DNA of 32,101 nucleotides from Gammaproteobacteria bacterium (GTDB lineage Bacteria > Pseudomonadota > Gammaproteobacteria > Pseudomonadales > Litorivicinaceae), in assembly GCA_002714245.1 (NCBI GenBank), contig PAWX01000035.1:9406-41506 (forward strand), written 5' to 3'. The stretch's first letter is position 1. Each line of letters opens with the position of its first letter. The notes under the pieces were generated by a model. That model did not search any database. It had not been told where the DNA came from and saw nothing but the letters and a program-made list of their open reading frames with translations. Shown here piece by piece: positions 1 through 9,817 of the stretch. The position numbers and the translations under genes were made by a program.

Positions 1-785
1 ATATCCAAACGGCCAACACCGTGCCGACCCCCTATCGTGTTAAGTTCGGCAAGCAAACTCGCGGGTGACATTGATTGGTCATTGATGCTCACTGGGTCGC
101 CTTTTTCGAAGCCCAAGACGATTTCCTCGCCTTTATCGGGGGCCATCTCTGGAGACACCGACCAGCGCCACATATTCTCCTCAGGCTCTGTCCATGGATC
201 TTCCAAGATCGCACCTTCATAGCTGATATGAAGGAGATTGGCGTCCATTGAGTAAGGTGATTTTTTCCCGCGTTTTTGTTCAACCGGAATGCTGTGTTGT
301 TCACAATATGAAAGTAGCGTATCACGCGAAGTGAGGTCCCATTCGCGCCAAGGCGCAATGACTTGAATCGCCGGATTCAGCGCATACGCACCCAGCTCAA
401 ACCGAACCTGGTCGTTACCCTTGCCCGTTGCGCCATGGCTGATAGCGTCCGCTCCAGTTTCTTCGGCAATCTCCACCAAACGCTTAGCAATAAGGGGACG
501 CGCGATAGACGTGCCAAGTAAATATTCTCCTTCATAAATCGTGTTTGCTCGAAACATCGGAAAAACGTACTCGGATACAAACTCTTCGCGCAAATCCTCG
601 ATGAAGATCTCTTTCACACCGAGTGCCTCAGCCTTTGCTCGCGCCGGCTCAACTTCCTCGCCCTGCCCTAAATCAGCCGTAAAGGTTACTACCTCGCACT
701 GATAAGTTTCCTGAAGCCAACGCACTATTACACTGGTGTCCAGACCACCGGAGTATGCCAAAACGATCTTGCTAATATCCGACAT
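1..785 (-). CDS. argG: Argininosuccinate synthase, partial (C-terminus runs off the left edge)
   Basis: Reverse-strand translation from ATG at 785 gives [44 protein letters not shown]...[22 protein letters not shown], with the argininosuccinate synthase P-loop-like AYSGGLDTS and [13 protein letters not shown] motifs. Open to position 1. Confidence 0.97.
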   Translation of the reverse strand, partial: MSDISKIVLAYSGGLDTSVIVRWLQETYQCEVVTFTADLGQGEEVEPARAKAEALGVKEIFIEDLREEFVSEYVFPMFRANTIYEGEYLLGTSIARPLIAKRLVEIAEETGADAISHGATGKGNDQVRFELGAYALNPAIQVIAPWREWDLTSRDTLLSYCEQHSIPVEQKRGKKSPYSMDANLLHISYEGAILEDPWTEPEENMWRWSVSPEMAPDKGEEIVLGFEKGDPVSINDQSMSPASLLAELNTIGGRHGVGRLD

Positions 786-924
786 CGAAAAATCCTGAAC
801 GACTTTATGGATTGGCCGCGCATGATACCAGAGCACATGAAAGTTGCAGAGTCTTTGCCATGGAAACGGATGAATGAATCGTCATTTTCCTCTACCCTAT
901 CACACATAGATAAAGGATCATTTT

Positions 925-1950
925 GTGGAACTAACCCTCACCCGCCCCGATGACTGGCACCTGCATCTCCGTGACGACGCCGCTCTCTTAACCACTGTTC
1001 CCGATACCGCTAGAACATTTCATCGTGCGATCGTGATGCCAAACCTCAAGCCTCCTGTGACAACGGTGGAAGCTGCGATCGGCTACCGCGAGCGTATCCT
1101 CGACGCGCTTCCGTCGGGCATGTCATTCGACCCACTGATGACCCTCTATCTCGCTCCAGAACTCAGTCCAAGCACAATTCGAGAGGCCGTCGCATCCGCT
1201 CATATCCAGGGAGTAAAACTCTACCCTCGGGGTGCAACAACCAATTCTGATGCCGGGGTAGCGAATCTTACTGGTGTGATGACAACGCTCGAAACAATGG
1301 CCGAGGTCGGTTTACCACTTTTAATCCATGGTGAGGTCACAGACCGCTCGATCGATATCTTTGATCGCGAGGCTGTGTTTCTTGACAAGACTCTTGGCCC
1401 ATTGATGGAGCGACTACCCACTCTCCGTGTAGTTCTCGAACACATTACGACCGAGGACTCCGTTGATTTTGTCAAAGCACACCCAGAGATGGGCGCCACC
1501 ATTACGGTACATCACTTGATGTATGAACGTAACGACATGCTCGCGGGGGGTATCCGACCTCACTTGTATTGCTTACCGATACTGAAACGTAGCTCACACC
1601 GTGATGCTCTTATCGAGGCAGCGACCTCTGGAGAAGGTCAGTTCTTCCTTGGAACCGATTCGGCGCCTCATGCGATTAGCGACAAAGAATCTGACTGTGG
1701 ATGCGCCGGCTGCTATACCGCACCCTTCGCTTTAGAGCTCTACACCGAAGTCTTTGAGGCCCATGGCAAGCTTGACCGACTTGAGGCATTCGCAAGCATT
1801 AATGGTCCCGATTTTTACGGTCTTCCGAGAAACACCGACACCGTGACGCTGATCAAAAAAGAATCAACAATCCCAGTCGCCAAAGCATTTGGCGACAACG
1901 AAGTCCGTCTACTCCGTGGTGGAGAGCCCGTGACATGGAGCGTTATATGA
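925..1950 (+). CDS. pyrC: Dihydroorotase (class II, E. coli PyrC type), GTG start
   Basis: 341 aa; RPDDWHLHLRDD metal-binding motif, IHGEVTD, FLGTDSAPHA; purine-rich RBS-like sequence upstream of the GTG. Confidence 0.96.
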   Translation: MELTLTRPDDWHLHLRDDAALLTTVPDTARTFHRAIVMPNLKPPVTTVEAAIGYRERILDALPSGMSFDPLMTLYLAPELSPSTIREAVASAHIQGVKLYPRGATTNSDAGVANLTGVMTTLETMAEVGLPLLIHGEVTDRSIDIFDREAVFLDKTLGPLMERLPTLRVVLEHITTEDSVDFVKAHPEMGATITVHHLMYERNDMLAGGIRPHLYCLPILKRSSHRDALIEAATSGEGQFFLGTDSAPHAISDKESDCGCAGCYTAPFALELYTEVFEAHGKLDRLEAFASINGPDFYGLPRNTDTVTLIKKESTIPVAKAFGDNEVRLLRGGEPVTWSVI

Positions 1951-2642
1951 TTGAACCCGATGTTGTTTCAAATGATGACAACTCAAACGAAACACAGAAA
2001 CCAAAAAAGAAAACACGGCTTGGCGAACGTTTTAGGGGATTCTTGCCAGTGGTAGTTGATCTGGAAACCGGCGGTTTCAATGCCGAAACCGACGCATTGC
2101 TTGAGGTCGCCATGGTGATATTGGATATGGATCAAAACGGTACGATTTTCATTCATGATCAGGTCCACGCCCATATTCAGCCATTTGAAGGTGCTAACCT
2201 AGAGCCAGCAGCACTCGAGTTTACTGGTATCGATCCCTATCACCCCCTGCGCATGGCTGAAACTGAAAAAGAGGCGCTCGGTCGTATGTTTAAACCAATT
2301 CGCGATGCTATTAAGCATCACGGGTGTAATCGCGCCGTATTAGTCGGCCACAATGCTCACTTCGATCTTGGGTTTCTTAATCAGGCGATCGGGCGGTCAG
2401 GGATAAAGCGCGCACCCTTTCACCCATTCTCATGTTTTGATACCGCCACTCTTGGTGGACTCGCATATGGTCAAACCGTGCTCGCAAGAGCTTGCGATGC
2501 GGCGGGTTTGGAATTTAATCATGAGGAAGCACACTCGGCTCGCTACGACGCCGACTTAACCGCACAACTATTTTGCGAAATCGTCAATCGATGGCGCGAC
2601 CTTGGTGGGTGGAACCCGAACGAAGACTCAGCCGGCCAGTGA
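1935..2642 (+). CDS. rnt: Ribonuclease T (DEDD 3'-5' exonuclease)
   Basis: GERFRGFLPVVVDLETGGFNAETDALLEVA ... GHNAHFDLGFLNQA ... HSARYDADLTAQLF (DEDDh exonuclease motifs, RNase T-like). Overlaps the pyrC 3' end by 16 nt. Confidence 0.94.
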   Translation: MERYMIEPDVVSNDDNSNETQKPKKKTRLGERFRGFLPVVVDLETGGFNAETDALLEVAMVILDMDQNGTIFIHDQVHAHIQPFEGANLEPAALEFTGIDPYHPLRMAETEKEALGRMFKPIRDAIKHHGCNRAVLVGHNAHFDLGFLNQAIGRSGIKRAPFHPFSCFDTATLGGLAYGQTVLARACDAAGLEFNHEEAHSARYDADLTAQLFCEIVNRWRDLGGWNPNEDSAGQ

Positions 2643-3281
2643 CTCAATGTCCAACGATCGGGCCGCAATCACGGCCTGCGTTCGTGAGTGTACCTTGAGT
2701 TTTCTCAGAATAGCCGTGACATGGGCCTTGACGGTTGCCTCACTGACATCCAACTCGTAAGCGATTTGCTTATTCAAGAGTCCCTGCATCAACATCACCA
2801 GAACACGAAACTGCTGTGGCGTAAGTGACGCAATCCCTTCAGCGACTTTCGCTTCTTTATCATCGACAACAGGCGCATCTAGATTCACATTGTCAGGTAT
2901 CCATGCCTCACCCTCGAGCGCCGCCTGAACCGCCTCGACTATCGTTTCTAGAGCAACGCTCTTCGGAATAAATCCAAGCGCACCATACTCAATCGAGCGA
3001 CGAATAACTGCATGGTCTTCGCTTCCAGACACTACGACTACCGGCATTTCTGGACTCTGGCCCTTCAAATAAACAAGGCTCGAAAAACCACTGGCCCCGG
3101 GCATCGTTAAATCCAAAAGCACCAGATCCGCGTCATTGTGCTCCGATGCTGCATCTTGCAATTCAGCCATTGAAGATACCTCAACAATATCCACCTGTTT
3201 GGCTACCTTGGATACAGCTTGCTTTAAAGCCGCTCGAAATAAGGGGTGATCATCCGCGATCACAATCTTGCAATGATGCAT
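2628..3281 (-). CDS. Two-component response regulator, NarL/FixJ (LuxR-HTH) family
   Basis: Receiver domain (IVIADDHPLFRAAL, LVLLDLTMPG) plus C-terminal LuxR HTH (LTPQQFRVLVMLMQGLLNKQIAYELDVSEATVKAHVTAILRKL). Confidence 0.93.
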   Translation of the reverse strand: MHHCKIVIADDHPLFRAALKQAVSKVAKQVDIVEVSSMAELQDAASEHNDADLVLLDLTMPGASGFSSLVYLKGQSPEMPVVVVSGSEDHAVIRRSIEYGALGFIPKSVALETIVEAVQAALEGEAWIPDNVNLDAPVVDDKEAKVAEGIASLTPQQFRVLVMLMQGLLNKQIAYELDVSEATVKAHVTAILRKLKVHSRTQAVIAARSLDIESLAG

Positions 3282-3372
3282 ACCGTAAATCCGTTACTCT
3301 CCGGGTCAACAAAGATACCAAAGTTTTAGAGATAAGCGAAAACAACCGCAAATTTGTGCGCTTTTTTGTTAA

Positions 3373-3409
3373 AGAATACCCGCAATAGTTCTGGGCTTGC
3401 GGATATTCT
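3373..3409. terminator. Putative hairpin downstream of acs
   Basis: Inverted repeat agaatacccgcaa (3373-3385) / ttgcggatattct (3397-3409), one mismatch in 13, 11-nt loop. Only a weak U-tract on the acs-sense (-) strand. Confidence 0.4.
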
Positions 3410-3425
3410 AATGTGTGGCCTTAAA

Positions 3426-5375
3426 TCAGCGATTCATCCGATTATCGATCAATTCATCAACAACTGATGGATCCGCGAGCGTTGACGTGTCACCCAATGC
3501 ACCGTAGTCGTTAGCGGCAATTTTCCGCAGAATACGTCGCATAATCTTACCCGACCGGGTCTTGGGCAGGCTAGGTGCCCACTGGATGAAGTCGGGTGAT
3601 GCGATAGGTCCTATCTCAGAACGCACTTGATTCTTGAGTTCGATCCGGAGCTCCTCTGTCGGCTCGACGCCTTGCTGCAGGGTCACATAAACATAGATAC
3701 CTTCGCCCTTGATATCATGCGGATAACCCACCGTTGCTGCTTCGGCGACCGCACTATGAGCCACCATCGCTGACTCAATCTCAGCGGTACCCATCCGATG
3801 ACCCGAAACGCTCAATACATCATCGACACGGCCGGTAATCCAGTAATATCCGTCCTCATCTCGACGCGCACCATCACCAGTAAAATAGCGGTTCGCAAAT
3901 GAAGAAAAATAGGTTTGTTCAAATCGCTCATGATCCCCCCAGCAACTGCGGCCTGACGAGGGCCAGGAGTCGAGTATCACCAGATTACCGTCTGCAGCAC
4001 CCTCCAAGATGTTGCCGTCATTATCAACCAGCGCTGGCTGCACGCCAAAGAATGGTAAAGTCGCCGAACCGGGTTTAGCCGCGGTTGCCCCCGGCAACGG
4101 CACTATCATGATTCCACCGGTCTCTGTCTGCCACCATGTGTCAACGATCGGACATCGCCCTTCCCCGAAAACACGGCGGTACCATTCCCAAGCCTCTGGA
4201 TTAATTGGTTCACCGACAGAGCCCAAGAGACGGAGTGATGAGAGATCTGAGTCACCAAGCACACCCTCCCCTTTGACCATTAGCGACCGAATAGCTGTGG
4301 GCGCTGTATAGAACTGGTTGACCCTATGCTTTTCAATAACACGACCAACACGAGACGTATCAGGATAGGTTGGCACACCCTCGAACATCAAGGTGGTTGC
4401 CCCATTGGCAAGCGGCCCGTACACGATGTACGAGTGGCCTGTGATCCAACCCACATCGGCCGTGCACCAGTAAATATCACCATCCTTGTAGTCAAACACA
4501 TACTCGTGGGTCAGCGAAGCATAAACGAGATAGCCGCCAGTGGTATGTTTCAGACCCTTTGGCTTGCCTGTTGAGCCTGACGTGTAGAGTATGAACAACG
4601 GGTCCTCCGCGTTCATTGGCTCTGGATCACAGTCCGTCGATTGGTCGGCGCATACATCGTGGTACCAAATATCCTTCGGACCCATGGCTACATCACCACC
4701 CGTGCACTTCACAACGAAGACTTTTTCAACGCCTTTGCATGATTCAAGATCCATCGCCTTATCAACGTTGGCCTTTAATGCAACAGCACGACCGCCCCGA
4801 CGACCCTCGTCAGCAGTAATAATGATCTTGGAGCCCGATTCCTCAACACGCACAGCCAGAGCATCCGGAGAGAACCCACCAAAAACAATCGAGTGAACAG
4901 CGCCAATCCGGGTACACGCAAGCATCGCCACGGCCGCTTCAGGAATCATTGGCATGTAGAGAGTGACGACATCACCCTTCTTCACACCCTGAGCGCGTAA
5001 ACCATTTGCAAAACGACACACACGCTCGTATAAGTCTCGATAAGTCACTTTTTCATCAGAGCTTGGATCGTCCCCTTCCCAGATGATTGCTGTTTGATCG
5101 CCACGACCCTGAAGATGACGATCAAGGCAGTTATATGAGACGTTCAAAATACCGTCTTCATACCAGCGGATGTCAATATCGCCGGGAGCGAACGAGGTAT
5201 TCTTGATTTTGGTCGGAAACTGAATCCAATCGAGACGCTTAGCCTGCTCAGCCCAGAATGTGTCTGGATTTTCGATGGATTGTCGATACATCGCTTCATA
5301 GGTCCTCTCGTCTACCCAAGCACTCGCCGAAAGCGCAGGATCAACCGGATACAACTTGGAATCGGTCATGAACAC
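3426..5375 (-). CDS. acs: Acetyl-coenzyme A synthetase
   Basis: 649 aa; [29 protein letters not shown]-binding motif, [42 protein letters not shown]-terminal Lys motif. Confidence 0.97.
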   Translation of the reverse strand: MFMTDSKLYPVDPALSASAWVDERTYEAMYRQSIENPDTFWAEQAKRLDWIQFPTKIKNTSFAPGDIDIRWYEDGILNVSYNCLDRHLQGRGDQTAIIWEGDDPSSDEKVTYRDLYERVCRFANGLRAQGVKKGDVVTLYMPMIPEAAVAMLACTRIGAVHSIVFGGFSPDALAVRVEESGSKIIITADEGRRGGRAVALKANVDKAMDLESCKGVEKVFVVKCTGGDVAMGPKDIWYHDVCADQSTDCDPEPMNAEDPLFILYTSGSTGKPKGLKHTTGGYLVYASLTHEYVFDYKDGDIYWCTADVGWITGHSYIVYGPLANGATTLMFEGVPTYPDTSRVGRVIEKHRVNQFYTAPTAIRSLMVKGEGVLGDSDLSSLRLLGSVGEPINPEAWEWYRRVFGEGRCPIVDTWWQTETGGIMIVPLPGATAAKPGSATLPFFGVQPALVDNDGNILEGAADGNLVILDSWPSSGRSCWGDHERFEQTYFSSFANRYFTGDGARRDEDGYYWITGRVDDVLSVSGHRMGTAEIESAMVAHSAVAEAATVGYPHDIKGEGIYVYVTLQQGVEPTEELRIELKNQVRSEIGPIASPDFIQWAPSLPKTRSGKIMRRILRKIAANDYGALGDTSTLADPSVVDELIDNRMNR

Positions 5376-5471
5376 TCCTCGATAACATATTTGATGGTCA
5401 AATTTTCAACCTTTAAGGAAAAACTCCCAATACGACAATCGTCTCGAAGGAACTAAATCAAAACATAATAA

Positions 5472-6074
5472 TCAAAGCAAGGTCTTCACTTGGTCGATCA
5501 TTGTGGGGATGTCGGTATCCATTGAAAAAAGGGCCATTAGCTTGGCGTCTTGGTTCATCAGGTAGATCCGTGATGAATGATCGACCGTGTAGTTACTGGG
5601 ATCCTCCCCGACCTTCTGAGCATACACCTGATAACGACGCATAACCTGCTCAATCCTTACGCGGTCTCCGGATAGGCCCTTAAAGGTGGGTTCAAATACC
5701 TGCGCGTACTCGGTGACGGCTGTAACCGTATCACGTTCAGGATCAACGGTAACAAACAGCCCAGAGACGCGAGTCTTATCGCCGCCAAGCCCCTTATACA
5801 CTTGTGCCATCCGTGCAAGCTCAGTCGGGCAAACATCAGGACAGTAGGTATAACCAAAATAAATCATGATTAATTCTGTTCCTAAGGATGCTGTGTCTAA
5901 AGGACCAGCGGATGTCTGAAGTGTAAAGTGCCCGCCAATCTGCGCACCGGGCATTCCGCGCTCTCCGGTAGCTAAGTTGCGCAGGAATGGAAACGCAACC
6001 AATCCAGCTAACAGACATGCGGCAACTAATGGTGCATAACGCTTCAATGGACCCACCTTTTTATGTATCTGCAA
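5472..6074 (-). CDS. SCO1/SenC/PrrC family protein (thioredoxin-fold copper chaperone-like)
   Basis: MIYFGYTYCPDVCPTELARM (CxxxC copper site), VTVDPERDT, distal VDHSSRIYLM His; N-terminal membrane anchor. Confidence 0.93.
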   Translation of the reverse strand: MQIHKKVGPLKRYAPLVAACLLAGLVAFPFLRNLATGERGMPGAQIGGHFTLQTSAGPLDTASLGTELIMIYFGYTYCPDVCPTELARMAQVYKGLGGDKTRVSGLFVTVDPERDTVTAVTEYAQVFEPTFKGLSGDRVRIEQVMRRYQVYAQKVGEDPSNYTVDHSSRIYLMNQDAKLMALFSMDTDIPTMIDQVKTLL

Positions 6075-8526
6075 TTTTTAATAAATAGGCTGGCGGCATT
6101 TGTCGTGCCTGCCTTGCTGACCAACGACCGATCACTCCAACGATAGCACCTGTTATTACCGGTGCAAATCCCCAGCCCTGCCACTTCGATGACCACTCAA
6201 GGTTGAAGACTTTTGAGTAGACGAACCAACTTAGAAAATCAGTTCCAAGCGCTGCCAGAAGGCCGCTGACAACCCCCAACGTTAGAAATTCGGCCCACTG
6301 CGACTGCGACAATAAATCATCAGAGCCACCAAGGCTCCTGAGGATCGCTGACTCCTTACGGCGCTCAGGAAGTGATGTTTGAATACTTGCCGCCAGTACC
6401 AGAATACCACCTACCAAAACGAAGTAGAGGACTACGCTAACAGCCTGAGAGACACGAGCGAGAATACCGCGTATCTGATTCAAAATTGCGTCCACCGATA
6501 GTAAGGTTACCTGTCGGAACTCCCTACTGATCTCAGCCGTTTGCGCCGACGGATTCGGGAGCCGCATGCTAGTCAATCGTGTCGACTGAAATGGCTCAAG
6601 AGTCCCAGGTGAAAAAATCATAAAAAAGTTTGGAAGCATAGATTCCCACTGCACCTTGCGGGTACCAATGACCTCAGCCGAAACACGATCTGGGCCAATG
6701 GTGTAACCAATGAAATCCCCTATTTCCAAGCCCAGTTCATCGAATAGCTTTGACTCAACAGTGACAAGCCCGGGGCCATCCGTGGATGTGAAAAAACGTC
6801 CGCGATCAATAAAATTGTCACGACCAAGAACACCTGATTCTGTCAAGCTCAACTCACGTCTGACCGATCCGGGCGGCTCCATCCCCCCTAGATGCTCGAC
6901 CAACAGCGTTCCATTCACCGTCTCCAAACGCCCACGGACAATCGGATACAAGGGTGCCAAATCACCACCTTTCGATATCACTGCCTGAATAAAATTGGCT
7001 TGATCCTGATCAGTTATATTCAAGGCAAAAGTATTAGGGGCGTCGTTTGGTACTTGTGTTTCCCAGGTAGAAATCAGATCGAATCGAATTAGCGCAACCA
7101 TTGCAACGGCGAGTGCGGTGAGAGAAAACGCCATCAATTGAGCGCCTGAGGATGCAGGATCTCGAATCAACTGCTGTATGCCAAACCGCCATGCAGGACT
7201 CAGCCGCTCCAGCGGGCTGAGTCCTCGGATGATGATACGACCTATCAAAGTAACGGCAGTGACGAGGATAATAACGGCTAACAAAACCCACCCGGTTAGA
7301 CGCAAGTCGTTACTGTAGAGATAACCGAGTGCCCCGACCGCAAAAAGTGCGAACAGATACCGACCAAGTTGTCCCATAACAGCGACCGGGTAATCGCGCT
7401 TAAAAACACGAATTGGTGGTACATTCGAGAGCAGAATTAATGCCGGTGCCGCAAACCCTAACAGGGTAACAAAGCCAGTCAGTAAACCCAGTAAGGCGGG
7501 CCGACCACTGGGTTCAGGCAAGCTGATTGTCAAGAGCCCCGCGATGGAATCAACGAGAACGATCTGCAGGACGTAGCCGATAATCACACCAAAACTACTT
7601 GCCACAACGCCAAGGACCACAAGCTCGGCGGCGAAAATCTTGAACGTCTCACGACCGCTCAGCCCGAATGTTCGAAATAATGCACTATCAGTGACGTGAT
7701 CCGAGGCCCACCGATTGGCGGTCATAGCAATTGCGGCCCCAGACAACAGAACCGTCAAGAGTCCCGCCAGCGACAAATATGTTGTTGCTCGTGTAAGTGC
7801 ATTACCAACCTCGGGGCGACCATCCACCACCCCACGTAACCGCTGACTGATATCGAGTTTCGATTCGACGTAGGCTTGAAAACCCTGAATATCGCCGTCG
7901 GCAAATAGCGTGACATAGCGCACACGACTACCTGGCTGAATGAGTTGGGAGGACTCCAAATCGACTCGGTTCATGAGCAGTCTTGGTGTCAGTGACACAA
8001 ACGAACCACCCCGGTCTGGCTCAAAAACAAGGATCTTGGTGATTTCAAGCTCGATCTCACCAACAGAAACTCGATCTCCGACATCGATATTGAGTTTCGA
8101 TACCAATTGAGGGTCAGCCCAAGCGGTACCCGGGTCCGGGATTCTCGATGTCGGATAGCCAATCCCCGCTCGACTGTCAGCAATTTCGAGCTGCCCCTTG
8201 AGTGGGTACCCATCGGTAATAATTTTGATGCCCGTTAGCTCAAAGGTGGAACCACTGCCAATAACTGAAGGAAATTCAATGGTCTCCGTCACGAGAACCC
8301 CCCTTGATTTGGCCTGAGCCAACCACTCGGTCTCAATCGGACGGGGCGCCCTCAGCTTTAGGTCGCCACCGAGTAAAGCGGCCGCATCCGCACGCATAGC
8401 CCGATCTATGCGATCGGTAAGTACCTCGGTGGTGGTCATCGCAGCGACGGATACAACAATCGCCAGTGCCAACAGTGTCAGTTGGCCGCTCGAAAATTCG
8501 CGCCACAAGAGCCGTAATGCAATCAC
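6061..8526 (-). CDS. FtsX-like ABC transporter permease (YbbP-like)
   Basis: 821 aa, multiple TM segments, N-terminal MacB-like periplasmic region and FtsX-type C-terminus (RRKESAILRSLGGS). Directly downstream of an ATPase gene that is divergent from tesA. Confidence 0.9.
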   Translation of the reverse strand: MIALRLLWREFSSGQLTLLALAIVVSVAAMTTTEVLTDRIDRAMRADAAALLGGDLKLRAPRPIETEWLAQAKSRGVLVTETIEFPSVIGSGSTFELTGIKIITDGYPLKGQLEIADSRAGIGYPTSRIPDPGTAWADPQLVSKLNIDVGDRVSVGEIELEITKILVFEPDRGGSFVSLTPRLLMNRVDLESSQLIQPGSRVRYVTLFADGDIQGFQAYVESKLDISQRLRGVVDGRPEVGNALTRATTYLSLAGLLTVLLSGAAIAMTANRWASDHVTDSALFRTFGLSGRETFKIFAAELVVLGVVASSFGVIIGYVLQIVLVDSIAGLLTISLPEPSGRPALLGLLTGFVTLLGFAAPALILLSNVPPIRVFKRDYPVAVMGQLGRYLFALFAVGALGYLYSNDLRLTGWVLLAVIILVTAVTLIGRIIIRGLSPLERLSPAWRFGIQQLIRDPASSGAQLMAFSLTALAVAMVALIRFDLISTWETQVPNDAPNTFALNITDQDQANFIQAVISKGGDLAPLYPIVRGRLETVNGTLLVEHLGGMEPPGSVRRELSLTESGVLGRDNFIDRGRFFTSTDGPGLVTVESKLFDELGLEIGDFIGYTIGPDRVSAEVIGTRKVQWESMLPNFFMIFSPGTLEPFQSTRLTSMRLPNPSAQTAEISREFRQVTLLSVDAILNQIRGILARVSQAVSVVLYFVLVGGILVLAASIQTSLPERRKESAILRSLGGSDDLLSQSQWAEFLTLGVVSGLLAALGTDFLSWFVYSKVFNLEWSSKWQGWGFAPVITGAIVGVIGRWSARQARQMPPAYLLKIADT

Positions 8527-9215
8527 CCAGCGACCTCATTCAATTGTCCATCTTCCAGATGCAGTATACGTCGACACTGATCAGCCAGACGCTCGTCGTG
8601 GGTGACCAGAATCAGAGTTGTACCGGTCTCTCGGTTAAGTTTAAACAATAGTTCAGTTATAGACTCACCAGTTTTACGATCGAGATTACCGGTCGGTTCG
8701 TCGGCAAATAAAAGAGCGGGTTCATTGACAAATGCCCGGGCGACAGCGACACGTTGTTGCTCACCACCTGATAACATCCTCGGTCGATGATGGATGCGGG
8801 CCTCGAGACCCACTCGATCAAGCCAACTGGTCGAACGTTGTTTCGATTCGTTTACCGATAGGCCCATCAATTCGAGTGGTAACATCACGTTTTCCAGAGC
8901 CGTTAGACCCTGCAAAAGTTGGAAACTTTGAAACACGAACCCAATACGACCGCGGCGAATACTCGCACGCTGATCTTCAGTCAGACCACTAAACGTCTCT
9001 CCGTTAAACAAAATATCACCAGATCCCGGTACATCCAGACCGGCCAACAGAGACAGTAGCGTGCTCTTTCCAGAGCCCGATGGGCCAACAATCGCTACAC
9101 TGTCTCCAGGGTTGATCTTCAGTTCGAGAGACTCTAAAACAGACAGACGATGACCGGTTTGGTCCTCGAACCCGTGTGACATATTGCGAACATGAAGGAC
9201 TGATTGTGCAGACAT
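8523..9215 (-). CDS. ABC transporter ATP-binding protein (YbbA/LolD-like); likely start at 9215 (ORF extends to 9356)
   Basis: Walker A GPSGSGKSTLL, signature LSGGEQQRVAVARAF, Walker B LLFADEPTGNLD. Start chosen at MSAQSVLHVRNMSHGFED. Confidence 0.92.
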   Translation of the reverse strand: MSAQSVLHVRNMSHGFEDQTGHRLSVLESLELKINPGDSVAIVGPSGSGKSTLLSLLAGLDVPGSGDILFNGETFSGLTEDQRASIRRGRIGFVFQSFQLLQGLTALENVMLPLELMGLSVNESKQRSTSWLDRVGLEARIHHRPRMLSGGEQQRVAVARAFVNEPALLFADEPTGNLDRKTGESITELLFKLNRETGTTLILVTHDERLADQCRRILHLEDGQLNEVAG

Positions 9216-9817
9216 TACGCGTCGTTTTCCTTTGGTTAGCTTTGATCTCATCCGCCTTTGCCGCACCGACGTTACTGGTCGTTGGTGACAGTTTGAGTGC
9301 GGGTTATAGACTTGATCAAGGCAGTAGTTGGGTTGATATCCTAGCCTCGGATACAAAGCGAATATTGGGGACAGATGTACAGGTTTTAAATGCTTCGATT
9401 TCAGGCGAGACTACTACCGGTGGTCTCTCACGTCTTCCTGGTTTGTTGGATCGCCACCAACCCACTTCAGTTCTCGTTGTGCTGGGGGCGAATGACGGGT
9501 TGCGGGGTCTGCCGTTAGAGACAATGCAAGAAAACTTAAAATCCATGTTCGCTATGGTGGAAGCAAGGGGGGCTCAAGTTCTATATGCCGGTGTTGAATT
9601 ACCACGAAATTATGGCGGCCCCTTCACGCGTGCATTTCGAGATGCTCAGGACTCGGTCGCCGAAGAGACCGGTGTATCCTATTTGCCGTTTTTTTTAGAA
9701 CCCGTCGCGCTTGATAGGAGTCTTTTTCAGGATGACGGACTACACCCAACGGCGGATGCACAACCTATCATTGCTGAATACGTTGGTCGATTCCTTCAGG
9801 AATCAATGTCAAGATAA
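9206..9817 (+). CDS. tesA: TesA-like SGNH esterase / acyl-CoA thioesterase I / lysophospholipase (GTG start proposed; ORF extends to 9176)
   Basis: Signal peptide VQTLRVVFLWLALISSAFAA, then LLVVGDSLSAGYR, SGETTTGGLSRL, LGANDGLRG, DDGLHPTADAQ (SGNH blocks I, II, III, V). Divergent from the YbbA-like gene. Confidence 0.94.
   Translation: MQTLRVVFLWLALISSAFAAPTLLVVGDSLSAGYRLDQGSSWVDILASDTKRILGTDVQVLNASISGETTTGGLSRLPGLLDRHQPTSVLVVLGANDGLRGLPLETMQENLKSMFAMVEARGAQVLYAGVELPRNYGGPFTRAFRDAQDSVAEETGVSYLPFFLEPVALDRSLFQDDGLHPTADAQPIIAEYVGRFLQESMSR

Noticed and set aside
89-580. Short - strand ORFs (89 and 67 aa) at the left edge
   Set aside because: Alternate frames of the partial argG gene, which is open to the edge in another frame.
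2628-5375. Response regulator next to acs as a novel two-component system
   Set aside because: LuxR-type regulators next to acs are common in gammaproteobacteria, and no sensor kinase is present here to suggest anything new.
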